The notes under the pieces were generated by a model, which saw only the letters and a program-made list of their open reading frames with translations, ran no database searches and was not told where the DNA came from. From the NCBI GenBank assembly GCA_003550325.1, contig QKWP01000129.1, positions 113,146 to 177,145 of the forward strand: a stretch of DNA of 64,000 bases, in the 5' to 3' direction. The DNA comes from Gigaspora rosea. Its lineage: Eukaryota; Glomeromycota; Glomeromycetes; Diversisporales; Gigasporaceae. The position numbers and the translations under genes were made by a program. The stretch's first letter is position 1. Every line of letters starts with the position of its first letter. Shown one piece after another: positions 23,225 to 33,619 of the stretch.

Positions 23225-23960
23225 CACTAAGCAATACCACCACCAAGAACACCTAAAAATAAAGTGGGAGGTTAGACATGCAAAATGAGCGATACCAAAA
23301 CAAGTCAAATCAACTATAAAACAACAGCGATACCTATATATAATAGTTACATGACGCGAAATTGACATCAAGAACACCTAAAGAAAAAGTAGAAAGTTAA
23401 GTCAACTACGAAATCCACAATAAAGCCAACACAAGAAACGATGATACCTATCTACAGTGGTGATACGGCGTGAACTGATACCAAGAATGACTTAGAAAAA
23501 AAAGTGAGAAGTTAGACATGAACATTAACTATGCTATAAACAAATCAAACGACGAAATCCACCATATAATCAATACAAGAAACGATGATATCTGCCAGTT
23601 ATTCGCCTATAATGAAGACACGGCACGAAACTGACAACCTAGAAAAAAAAGCGGAAGTTAGACATGAGCAAATCAAACGACGAAATCCACCATAAAGTCA
23701 AACACAAGAAATGACGACATCCACCTATAAAGTTGATATGGTGCGAAACTAAAACCAAGGATGACCTAGAAAGAAAGTGGGAAGTAAAATATGCAACGCG
23801 AGTGACACCAGAAGTAAATCAAACGACGAAATCCACCATCAAGAAAACACAAGAAATGACAACACCCACCTATTATGTGACACAACGACCTAAAAAGAAA
23901 ATTGGAAAGTTAAACATGACATCAGAAGCAAGTCAGATGACAAACCCATTATAAAGCACC
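23225..23960 (-). repeat. tandem array, unit about 130 bases, with splice-acceptor-like sites
   Basis: Six units share AAATCAAACGACGAAATCCA, ACACAAGAAACGATGA and GGTGCGAAACTGACACC. On the minus strand each unit reads ATGTCTAACTTCC, a pyrimidine tract and TTCTAG: branch-site and acceptor form. Donors are less clear (GTATC words). The plus-strand frame 23733-23954 only reads through the repeat. Confidence 0.6.
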
Positions 23961-24019
23961 TACTAGTACAATGACTCCAATAATGACAACACGGTGCGAA
24001 ATAGACATCTACAACAAAG

Positions 24020-24080
24020 AAAAAAAATAGTGATTATCAATGATCATCACTGTTTATATATGCCCCGTGATCATACCCCG
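24020..24080 (-). promoter_or_regulatory. promoter-like end module
   Basis: On the minus strand: TGATCACGGGGCATATATAA, then the dyad GTGATGATCATTGATAATCA and a T-rich leader. It matches the module at 20385-20445 in order and spacing and faces the tandem array. Confidence 0.45.
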
Positions 24081-24114
24081 CACACGGTGCACCCCGCACC
24101 AAAAATAATTATCC

Positions 24115-24655
24115 TTTTTTATTTATTTAATTTTTTTTTATTTATTTAATTTTTTTTTATTTATTTAATTTTTTTTATTTATTTAATTTTTTTTTATTTA
24201 TTTAATTTTTTTTATTTATTTAATTGTTTTTNNNNNNNNNNNNNNNNNNNNNNNNNNNNNNNNNNNNNNNNNNNNNNNNNNNNNNNNNNNNNNNNNNNNN
24301 NNNNNNNNNNNNNNNNNNNNNNNNNNNNNNNNNNNNNNNNNNNNNNNNNNNNNNNNNNNNNNNNNNNNNNNNNNNNNNNNNNNNNNNNNNNNNNNNNNNN
24401 NNNNNNNNNNNNNNNNNNNNNNNNNNNNNNNNNNNNNNNNNNNNNNNNNNNNNNNNNNNNNNNNNNNNNNNNNNNNNNNNNNNNNNNNNNNNNNNNNNNN
24501 NNNNNNNNNNNNNNNNNNNNNNNNNNNNNNNNNNNNNNNNNNNNNNNNNNNNNNNNNNNNNNNNNNNNNNNNNNNNNNNNNNNNNNNNNNNNNNNNNNNN
24601 NNNNNNNNNNNNNNNNNNNNNNNNNNNNNNNNTTTATTTATTTAATTTTTTTTTA
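24115..24655. repeat. T-rich satellite with 401-base assembly gap
   Basis: The TTTATTTATTTAATTTTTTT satellite surrounds an N run at 24232-24632, so the gap is most likely more of the same repeat. The long frame across the Ns is an artefact. Confidence 0.9.
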
Positions 24656-25490
24656 GGGATTTATTTTATAGTGCTATGGAACTATAGTGCTATAGCACTA
24701 TAGTGCTATAGTATTTATATATAATTTATTATATTTTTATAAAGTATTATATACATACTAATTTTAGCCAAGAGCAAAATTGATTTTATATAGGGTTTTA
24801 TAATTTACTGCCATAGCGATGTATCGCCAGGGTAATCAACTAATCAAATCGGATCACGTGATCAGTAATTCGAATCCCTATAAGAAAAATGTACCAGAAT
24901 ATAATTAGATTGGCATGGGTCAAGATCTGAATTTGTACGGATATGGCTGAGTTGGTTCAGGACCATGTGCTCGTGCCAATTGAACCGCAAATAGCTCAGG
25001 TTTTGTAGCAGTTTACTAGTCAAATCGGCACAGGATTTGGCACAGTAATAAATGCAAATTCACATGCTACTATGATAATGCAGTGGATTAACATTAAAAT
25101 ATAAATTTACATAAGTAATCAATATAAGATGAATAAGCTAACTGCATATGAAGCAAAATTTTGTAAGAAATTTTTTTGTTAAGACATACAGAGAAGCTTT
25201 ATTAGTGAAACTATGAAATATTGCTCTTTTTGTTAAAAAAAATCCTTTACAGATTTTTTACTTTCCATAAAACGAACCAACATGTACCAAGAGCCAATAC
25301 ATGTATAATGTACAGATACGTGTTATCTGAACATCCATTTCGTATGATGTGATATTACGTGCTACCCTTTGCCGCAATGTTTGTGCCATTTTTACTGCAT
25401 TAATCTGTAAAATGTTTCTGTACATGCCACAAGATCTGTGCTATTTTGAGCATTCTCGACACCAATCTGTACCATAACCCATACCACTTA

Positions 25491-26098
25491 GAGAAGTGCA
25501 GTAAATCACGTAATTAGGGTTTACATAGGTCCTGACCCCTCCCCCCTAGTCATAGGACTATTGACCAATCAAATTTAAAAAAAAACTCAAAAACGTCTTT
25601 AACCTAAAAATAAGCTACTCCACAATCGACATAAGTCGCTACATAGTAAAGTCTAAATTTTACTAAGTGAATCGAAAAAATCAATTAATTAAACCTATTC
25701 AGCAGATCAAAATACCCTTACCACAAAATTTTCATAAGTATTAGAGAATTTTTTATTAATTGACTTTTGATTTTTACGTTCGACGAAAAAATTAAAATTT
25801 TTTAAAAAAATATATTCTATGAACGTGAAAGTTAAAAGTTAAATAATAAAAAGTTCTCCAATACTTATGAAAGTTTTGTGATAAGTGTATTATGATCTGC
25901 TGAATAAGTTTACTTAATCGATATTTTTCGATTTCCTTAATAAAATTTAGACTTTACTATGTAGCAACTATTTGTGATTAACTAAAAATCGATTTTCTTC
26001 AATATAATTGGCTATTTATACTATATATATATATATAGGACGTGATATTTGGGGACCCCCCACCCCCCTAAAAAATTACGTAATTTTCTGCACTTCCC
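25491..26098. mobile_element. MITE of the ATTACGTAAT family, with a palindromic core
   Basis: Ends GAGAAGTGCAGTAAATCACG and GGGAAGTGCAGAAAATTACG, then C-rich CCCTCCCCCC and CCCCCCACCCCCC. Between them, 25615-25985 is a long imperfect palindrome centred near 25800, with arms sharing CTACATAGTAAAGTCTAAAT and TATTCAGCAGATCA. The same arm start appears at 50568-50585 beside the second gap. Confidence 0.7.
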
Positions 26099-26639
26099 TT
26101 ATTTTATAGGAAACTGAGAATGAATTAAAAAATATTAATTGACAAGCTACAAGAAAAATAAAATTTTTGGCTGCACTTTTTAGAGTCAATACTTAAGTTT
26201 AGAGATTAGCTTTAGAGTAGAGTTTATATTAAACATGTATAAGTAGGTTTTAGAATACTAAATAGAAACCCATGTTTCATTTTAATTCAATTTATTATGA
26301 TCTGTTAATTAATAAATATTTATTAAAATAAAAACTTCCAAACCTAATCCTATCTAAAACGCAACATATTCAGGCTGCTCACCCTAATCCTATCTAAAAT
26401 TCAGCACAACAAATTCAGCCTGTTCACTCTAACCATATCTAAAATGTGGCTCAACAAACTCAGGCAATTTACTCTAATACTATATCAGCAAACAAAGATC
26501 CACAAACTCGTCTAAAACTAAAAGCAATAGCCTAAAATAGACGATGTAAACAAAATATTACACAATAAAAAATGAATTAAAGAAACAGAACCAAGACAAA
26601 GACTCAAATACTATATCGTCTAAAATAAAGCACCAAGAA

Positions 26640-27260
26640 TGATGATTCTAGTGATGACTTCAAAAGGGCGACTCTAAGCGATGACGAATGAATAAGAGCT
26701 ACAAAAGTCAAAGCAACAATTAGTAAAATATCTAACTCTGAAAGTGACAACAGCATTTCTAAAAGAGTACCAAAATGACAACACACCGAAATTTATAACA
26801 ACAAAATTCCAAACAGTGACTCCAAAGTGACGGCAAAATGGGCAAAGGCTAAAAAGATCAAAGCTAAAGTTAGTAAACAAAAAAAAAGTATAATGCCAAA
26901 AACGACAACTTCTTTGTAAGAAACACAAAAATGACAATGGCTCACCAAAAATGATAGTATACCAAAATCTATGATGAGACTCCAAAAAGGCGATACCAAA
27001 AGCAGCAACTCCCCCAAAATAACGTGAAACTGACAAAAGCTAAAAATTGAAGCAAAGTTAGTAAGAACTAAACAAAGAACAGCCTAGTAACTCCAAAAGA
27101 ACGATTCCGGAAATGACAATTCCAAAAGAGATGCGAAACTGACAAAAGCTACAAAATGTCAAAGCAAAGATTAGTATAAATTAATAAAAAAACAAAACAG
27201 CATAAAAAAGGTACAGCCTAATATCTCCAAAAGTGCAGTAACAAGAGAAAGCTAAAAATA
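26640..27260 (-). repeat. tandem array with four splice-acceptor-like sites
   Basis: On the minus strand four sites read TACTAA(C/T), 15-20 bases, TTTTTAG or TTTGTAG, then CTTTTGTCAG-like starts (near 26697, 26848, 27041 and 27148). Units of 130-190 bases share GCGAAACTGACAAAAGCTA. The minus-strand frames across 26674-27036 are Phe-rich read-through of these repeats and were not called as genes. Confidence 0.55.
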
Positions 27261-27414
27261 AAAAAAGCCTGATCATATATTATGATGATAAAGTTACACA
27301 AACAATAATCGCATATATTAATTTATTAAACTATTACTATTGATAAGGGTCATATCATAGTGCTATAGCACTATAATACTATAGTGCTACAACAATATTC
27401 CCTTTTGTAATATA

Positions 27415-28960
27415 TGTTTTTGGAAATAAAAAAAATCTTTTATCAAAGATATCTTTGTGAGTTCTTAACCAAATTCAATAAAAATTTTTTTATTTAAATT
27501 CTATGGATTCTTAAAATTCAAATAAAAAAATTTTCATTAAATTTGGTCAAGAACTCACAGAGATATCTTCAATGAAAGTTCTTGTAAACAATTTTGGTAC
27601 AGTCTTATCTCAATTTTGGAAATGAAAAAAATCTTTCATCAAAAATATCTTTACAAGTTCTTGACCAAATTCGATAAAATTTTTTATTTAAATTCTATGA
27701 ATTTGTAGAATTAAAATAAAAAAATTTTCAGCGAATTTGGTTAAAAACTCGTAAAGATATCTTCAATGGAAGTTTCTATAAACAATTTTAGCACAGCTTC
27801 TTTGTTATATACGTTTTTGGAAATGAAAAACAAGTTTTCATCAAAGATATCTATATCTCTGCGAGTTCTTGACCAAATTCAATGAAATTTTTTATTTAAA
27901 TTCTATAGATTCTTAGCATTAAAATAAAAAAATTTTCATTGAATTTGGTCAAGAACTCACAGAGATATCTTTAATTATAGTTCTTATAAACACGTTTTTA
28001 AAAATGAAAAAAAAATTTTATCAAAGATTTTTTTACGAGTTCTTGACCAAATTCAATAAAAATTGTGTTGTTTTAATTCTACATATCCATAGAATTTAAA
28101 TCAAAAAATTTTCATCGAATTTGGTCAAGAACTCATAGAAGTATCTTTGATAAATGTTTTTTATTTTCAAAAATGTAATTATAAAGAAGCTGTGCCAAAA
28201 TTATTTACAAGAACTTTTATCAAAGATATCTTTGTGAGTTTTTGACCAAATTCAATAAAAATTTTTTTATTTTAATTTTAAGAATTTATAGAATTTAAAT
28301 AAAAAAATTTTATTGAATTTAGTTAAGAACTTGCAGAAATATTATTAATGAAAGTTTTTTCATTTCCAAAAACGTATATAACAAAGAAGCTGCACCAAAA
28401 TTGTTTATAGGAACTTTCATCAAAAATATCTTTATGAGTTCTAGACCAAATTTGCTAAAAATTTTTTTATTTTAATCTACAAATTCATAGAATTTAAATA
28501 AAAAGAATTAAATAGAATTTGGTCAAGAACTTGTAGAAATATCTTTGATAAAAGATTTTTTCATTTCCAAAAACGTGATTACAAAGAAGCTGCATCAAAA
28601 TTGTTTACAAGAAATTTTATTAAAGATATCTCTGTGAGTTCTTGACTAAATTCAATGAAAATTTTTTTATTTTAATTCTAAGAATCCATGGAATTTAAAT
28701 AAAAAAATTTTCATTGAATTTAGTCAAGAACTCGCAGAGATATATTTGATGAAAGTTTTTTTACATTTCCAAAAACGTAAAAAGCTGTACCAAAATTGTT
28801 TACAGAAACTTTTATCAAAGATATTTCTACGAGTTCTTGATCAAATTCGATGAAAATTTTTTTATTTAATTTTAAAAAAATTTTTATCGAATTTGTTCAA
28901 GAACTCATAGAAAAATCTTTGATGAAAGTTTTTTTTTTCATTTCCAAATAGTGTAATCAT
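27415..28960. repeat. array of 150-190 base palindromes
   Basis: About nine units, each an inverted repeat: a left arm TCAAAGATATCTCTGCGAGT.. and a right arm TCAAGAACTCGCAGAGATAT.. meet at a centre TTTTTTTATTT..AAATAAAAAAA with GAATTCTATGGATTC-like words. Units are joined by TTTCCAAAAACGTATATAAC. The same family fills 62760-64000. Each unit could fold into a hairpin of over 60 base pairs. Non-coding. Confidence 0.85.
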
Positions 28961-29012
28961 ATAATTTGGTATTTATTTATTTTGATTAGTCGATTTATTT
29001 GTGAATTTGAAT

Positions 29013-29254
29013 AATTATATTCATAACACTGTGTTATATAACACCTTATATTAAAACACTTTTCAAATTCGCAAATATCTCAAAATTTTACTAGGGTAAC
29101 CCCTGTTATATTATTAACAAAAAATGCTCCTCTCGCAATTTTACTATAAATTTTAATCCTAATCCTAATTCTAACCCTAACTCTAATTCTAACTATAACC
29201 ATAACTAGTCTGCATAATAGGGTGCTATGTATAACACGGTGTTATAAATATAAT
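29013..29254. mobile_element. MITE with AACACNGTGTT palindromic ends
   Basis: Inverted ends ATTATATTCATAACACTGTG and ATTATATTTATAACACCGTG, then TTATATAACACC and TTATACATAGCACCC. The middle holds CCTAATCCTAATTCTAACCC. No TSD resolved. Confidence 0.65.
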
Positions 29255-29591
29255 ATTTCTAATTTATATAATATTAATAGATTTTAATATAAAATCTGCA
29301 ATTTGCATCTGGGACAAAAATGGTAGCCCAAATTAAAATTGTCATCTGGGCTAGCCCAATTAACAATTACAAATTTGCATCTGGGCTTCAACATATATAT
29401 AATCCCTTTTTAATTTTTTTTACTTTTTTTTCTAATTTTTTTTTAATTTTTTTTTTTAATTTTTTTTAATGTTTTTTTTTATAACTATTATACTGAATTT
29501 TGTGAATATTACAATCAATTATATTATAGCAAGTAGGCACTTAAGTCTTTTTTTTATATGAATTTATAGCAAGTAAGTACTTAAACAATTA
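29255..29591. other. AT-rich DNA with T-rich tract
   Basis: GCAAATTTGCATCTGGG-like words recur at 29300-29380, followed by a poly-T tract at 29405-29480. No gene. Confidence 0.4.
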
Positions 29592-29846
29592 TTATAAAAA
29601 GGTATTTCACAGATCAGTATGGTGTAGGTGAGCAGATCTGTATAGCATAGGCCGAATTTTTAAATTTATACTATACTGATCCGGTATAATATATATTAGG
29701 GTTAGGGTTAGGAATTATAGCTGATCAGTATAGGGTTAAAGTTAGGAATTATAGCTAATTGGTATAGTATAGATCTTAAATTTGGCCTATACTATACGGA
29801 TTTGCTCACCTATACCATACTGATCTGCTATAATCTTATTATAAAA
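29592..29846. mobile_element. MITE with 50-base TIRs and 8-bp TSD
   Basis: Element 29600-29838. Arms share GCAGATCAGTATGGT, TAGGTGAGCA and GTATAGTATAGGCC. The TSD TTATAAAA (29592-29599, 29839-29846) is perfect. Tips differ (AGGTATTTC and TAAGATTATAG), so the class is uncertain. Confidence 0.7.
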
Positions 29847-29966
29847 CGCGCTTATGGTATTTTATCACCATAGATAAATTAAATTTGCAAATCTGTGTAA
29901 TAAAAACAAAAAAATAAATTTTTACAAAACAAAAAATAAATTTTAATTACTTTAGGGTTAGGATAA

Positions 29967-30116
29967 GGGTGCTGACATTTATTAGATAATATTTTAGGAG
30001 GTGGAGAGTCAAGAAAATCTTATCTTAGTTAAATTTGATTGGCCAAAATTCTATTTATAGATCTTACCTGGGGGTAGGGTGTAAGCCCTATAGTAAATAG
30101 ATATTAGGCAGCACCC
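29967..30116. mobile_element. 150-base GGG-ended MITE, copy 1
   Basis: Ends GGGTGCTGACATTTATTAGA and GGGTGCTGCCTAATATCTAT, with CTATTTATAGATCTTACC and AAATTTGATTGGCC inside. A close relative lies at 37253-37397. No clear TSD. Confidence 0.65.
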
Positions 30117-30474
30117 TAAGGCCTGGGATTTTATCAGGCATTAGTATATACAAAATTTAGCAAGAAATTTTTTTTATTAGAGTCCCAAAAGTGGTTTCAT
30201 AAGCAAAATTTTGTAATATGAATGTTTTTTTTTTTAAAAAATAAACATAAAATAAAATTTTTTGTTATACCTAATCATAAATTTTGATTGACTATTCTAA
30301 TAGGTTTGTGTAATATGATGTAAAACACCATAGATGCGTTTTAGTAAAATCCGTACTTAAATATATGATTTTATAGCAAATAAGCACTTAAGTTTTATGA
30401 TTTTATAGCAGGTAGATATTTAGATTATTTTATATAATTTATAGTAAATAGACATTTAAATCATTTGTATTATA

Positions 30475-30750
30475 TAGATTTTTTTTATAGTTTTTTTTTA
30501 TTTGTTTTATTTTTTTCTTATTTTTTTTTATTTTTTTTATAATTTTTTTGGCTTTTTTTATTTTTATGTATTTTTTTTTTATATTTTTTATTTAGTACTT
30601 TTTTTATATTTTTATCTATTCTTTTTTTTTATTTAGCTTTTTTTTTATTTTTTTATTTTATTTTTATTTTTATTTTTTATTTTTTCTTATATATATTTTT
30701 TTATACTATATATTTTTTTTGTATTCTTAATTTTTTCCTTTTTTTTAGAG
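30475..30750. repeat. T-rich low-complexity tract
   Basis: Poly-T with single A, C or G; same style as 19728-20324. No gene. Confidence 0.85.
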
Positions 30751-30785
30751 CATTTTTAGATATCTCTAGCCAGAGATATATAATA

Positions 30786-31303
30786 TAGTGTCCCCATAAT
30801 TTAGACCAGGCAGGTATTTTTAAAAATCTGAACCCGGTCTAAACTTTGGTTCGAATCTAAAGTTAGTCCTGAACTTGTATCACTTAGATCTGAGTCCAGT
30901 TCAGATTCGTGAAATTTATAGATACTATAGTTGATTAAGCCCTATGTCCTCGCTAAAAAAAAACAAAAAAAAAAAACACAATTATAGCTGTTTTCATAAA
31001 TTCTGGATATAAAATAAACTTTTATAATAACATATTGGTATTACATAATATTAAAAGATTATATAATTAATTTGTCAACATATTTTATAAGTATTTTATA
31101 TCGTTTATGTTGGTTATCCTAAAGTAAAAACCAGCCAATCAACAATCTGTATTATTCTAATATGACCGGACCAGGTATTACCTGGGCGGATCTTTGTATG
31201 GGTCCGAACCCGTATCGATTCTGATAAATCAAAGGTCCAAACTTAGTCTGTTCAACAGACCGAATTGGACTCAGACCAGACCTGGATCTTTTGTGGAACA
31301 CTA
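30786..31303. mobile_element. hAT-like MITE with GGTCTGG/CCAGACC words
   Basis: Ends TAGTGTCCCCATAATTTAGA and TAGTGTTCCACAAAAGATCC are inverted. Both halves carry GAACCCGG, GGTCCAAAC and CAGGTCTGG words in opposite orientation. No TSD is clear. Confidence 0.6.
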
Positions 31304-31385
31304 ATTATAATATATATATTTCTGGCTTATTAGCTAATTAAAATATACAAAAGTCATATAATCTATTTTTCAAACCACTGGCTAG

Positions 31386-31640
31386 TTGGAATTATACATG
31401 AGGATAAAATTATTTCAAGTTTGAAAACGCTAAATTTAAATTTAAAGACGAAATTGTTTTTGACTTATTTTACTTGAAAGACGAAATTATTTGATATTTT
31501 TTTTAAATAGACGAAATTATAAAGAACATATTTATATAAATTTTATTTGCTCTTTCTTATAAAAAATTTTAGTTTTTTTTAATGAAGACGAAATAGGCCT
31601 TTTTCAAAAATCAATTTTAGTGGCATCACTAGTTGGGATT
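31386..31640. mobile_element. 239-base repeat with 8-bp TSD, copy 2
   Basis: Element 31394-31632, flanked by TTGGAATT and TTGGGATT (7 of 8). Begins ATACATGAGGATAAAA and ends GTGGCATCACTAG, with the same AGACGAAAT words as copy 1 at 8622-8860. Confidence 0.75.
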
Positions 31641-32118
31641 ACCTGTTCAATCGATCTCTAATCTAGAATATCTAGAATTATACAGTGATTTAAGCCAAAT
31701 TACATATAAACCAATTATAGATTAGGCTATACAAATTAAATTAGTTGTTTCTCGTCACATGGAACAAGCAAATAATACCCGGCTAGCTGGCAAAAAATGT
31801 TATATTTAAAAATGTTTTTAATATAGGGTTATATAATTTGCCGTCATGACGTTACATCGCCAGTCCCTATATCATATGATATAATATAATAGCCCTCTGC
31901 AGAATAACATATATAAGTATGAAATACCTATATTTGACTTCTAATAAATTATTTATTTTGTATTCAAATAATTACATTTTTGTACATCTAACCATATACA
32001 GTATTTTTATACAAAATTCTGGATTGAAATTTATTAACTTTAACTAATACAACCAAAATTATCAGCTAGATTTTTTCTGAATAAATAGACTATAACCGGG
32101 CCAGAACCTTGAAAGATC
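31641..32118. other. AT-rich non-coding DNA
   Basis: No gene. The words ATATAGGGTTATATAATTTG and ATCGCCAG at 31822-31862 resemble 24793-24833, suggesting another old repeat without visible ends. Confidence 0.35.
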
Positions 32119-33176
32119 TTAACGATAGGACCCCAGACATCTCTAATATAGGTCATAAATGATTTGCATAAATTTGGAGGTTTTTGCTACCTCTAAAATC
32201 AAGTAAATTTGCTGAAAATTCAATTATTACATATAAATTTTTAGTAATTTGCTAAAAACTAAATTATCACATTTATTTTTATAAATCAAAATAATATATA
32301 TATTTTTGAGTGCTGAACAAATTTTCTTAGAGCATAAAGTTAGAATCAATTAGTAAAATTTGGAGAATCATAAAATTTTTTGGTATTTTTATTAATAAAA
32401 TTATATAAAATATTATAATTCTCCAAATTTTACTAATTGATTCTAACATTGTGCCCTAAGAAAACTTGTTCAGCACATAAAAATACATTATTCCGGCATA
32501 TTTACTTTTATATTTCTTAAAAATTTAAAAGAAGATGCCTAATTTTGGATTTTTTGATCAAAAAATCCAAAATTAAGTATCTTCTCTTAAATTTTCAAGA
32601 AATATAAAATTAAATATGCCGGAATAATGTATTTTTATGTGCTGAACAAGTTTTCTTAGAGCACAATGTTAGGATCAATTAGTAAAATTTGGAGAATTAT
32701 AATATTTTATATAATTTTATTAATAAAAATACTAAAAAATTCTATGATTCTCCAAATTTTACTAATTGATTCTAATATTGTGCCATAAAAAAACTTGTTC
32801 AGCACATAAAAATATATTATTCTGGCATATTTACTTTTATATTTCTTGAAAATTCAAAAGAAAATACTTAATTTTGGATTTTTTAATCAAAAAAATTCAA
32901 AATTAAGCATTTTAAATTTTTAAAAATCATAGTAGTACAAAAAATGAGATAGCTTTATTTTTGGGTATGATTCTTTTGCAAAATGCAGGTAATTTGCTAA
33001 AAATAAAATATTACATGCATAAAATTGCTGTAATTTGCCAAAATGCTTTATATAACCTTTTTTAAAATTAATCTCAATTTGCTAAAACTTAAATTTGGAC
33101 CTCAGATCAAATTTTCTGCAATTTGCTAAAAAAAAAATATAACATATATCAGAGATGTCCGGGGTCCTTTAACGAT
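32119..33176. mobile_element. AGGACCC-family TIR element, 1.04 kb, 8-bp TSD
   Basis: Element 32127-33168 has ends AGGACCCCAGACATCTCT and AGGACCCCGGACATCTCT with a perfect TSD TTAACGAT (32119-32126, 33169-33176). Inside, 32300-32920 is a repeated set of long palindromes (GTGCTGAACAAGTTTTCTTA, AGTAAAATTTGGAGAAT, CCGGCATATTTAC). No coding frame. Relatives are at 36886, 49286 and 56764. Confidence 0.9.
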
Positions 33177-33600
33177 ATACATATAAATATTCAATCACCT
33201 GTATAGTAACATACATACGACAACAATCATGCAGCTAACAAGAACTAATAATGCGACAAATACTCACATACTATTATTAAGATAAACAACAATAATACTC
33301 AAAATAATACTGATATTAATATGGACTCTATTAAATAAAGACTGTATATTATCTTGGATATTATTGTTATGCACATACAGTATGCACTGTACGTACTGTA
33401 CTTAATGATACTTACTTAACAAATAATATTTTCGTATCTTGTGATACTATAATAAGTGAACAATAAATTTTGCTAAAAGCACATAAGCAATATACCTTAT
33501 ATACTATCTTTCTAATACTAACATACAGTAAAAAAAATTGTATATGAAACAGAGATATGTATTTTTATCCTCTGTAAATGTGCTATACCGATATATTGAG
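33177..33600. other. AT-rich DNA downstream of the MULE transposase
   Basis: Contains ACAGTATGCACTGTACGTAC at about 33376, a partly palindromic stretch. The left end of the MULE element should lie here or beyond but no partner for its right TIR was found. Confidence 0.3.
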
Positions 33601-33619
33601 ACATCAGACTGTACATATG

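Larger units (their letters stand above)
22103..24114 (-). mobile_element. 2.0 kb TIR element with GTGCACC palindromes
   Basis: Ends GGGCGTTTATTTTTGGTGCA and, on the minus strand, GGATAATTATTTTTGGTGCG continue into GGGTGCACCGTGTGCGGG on both sides. Flanks TTTTTTATT on both sides fit a 9-bp TSD, though low complexity weakens this. The promoter-like module is at the right end and faces left. A six-unit tandem array (23225-23960) follows on the minus strand. CCCTAACCC words at 22330-22380 are telomere-like but isolated. No transposase. Confidence 0.7.
24656..27402 (-). mobile_element. 2.7 kb TIR element with TAGTGCTATAGCACTA palindromes
   Basis: Ends GGGATTTATTTTATAGTGCT and, minus strand, GGGAATATTGTTGTAGCACT pair as inverted repeats, each with the palindrome AGTGCTATAGCACT just inside. 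A nested MITE lies at 25491-26098. The right half holds a tandem array with splice-acceptor-like sites on the minus strand. No transposase. A 9-bp TSD is not convincing in the T-rich flank. Confidence 0.65.

Noticed and set aside
23733-23954. 73-residue plus-strand frame
   Set aside because: Lies in the tandem array; other units do not keep the frame.
24224-24703. Long frame across the first gap
   Set aside because: Almost all N; no sequence support.
26674-27036. 120-residue minus-strand frame
   Set aside because: Phe/Ser-rich read-through of a tandem repeat with splice-acceptor-like sites; stops appear in sister units.
27415-28960. A CRISPR-like array
   Set aside because: Units are long palindromes in eukaryotic DNA without unique equal-length spacers.
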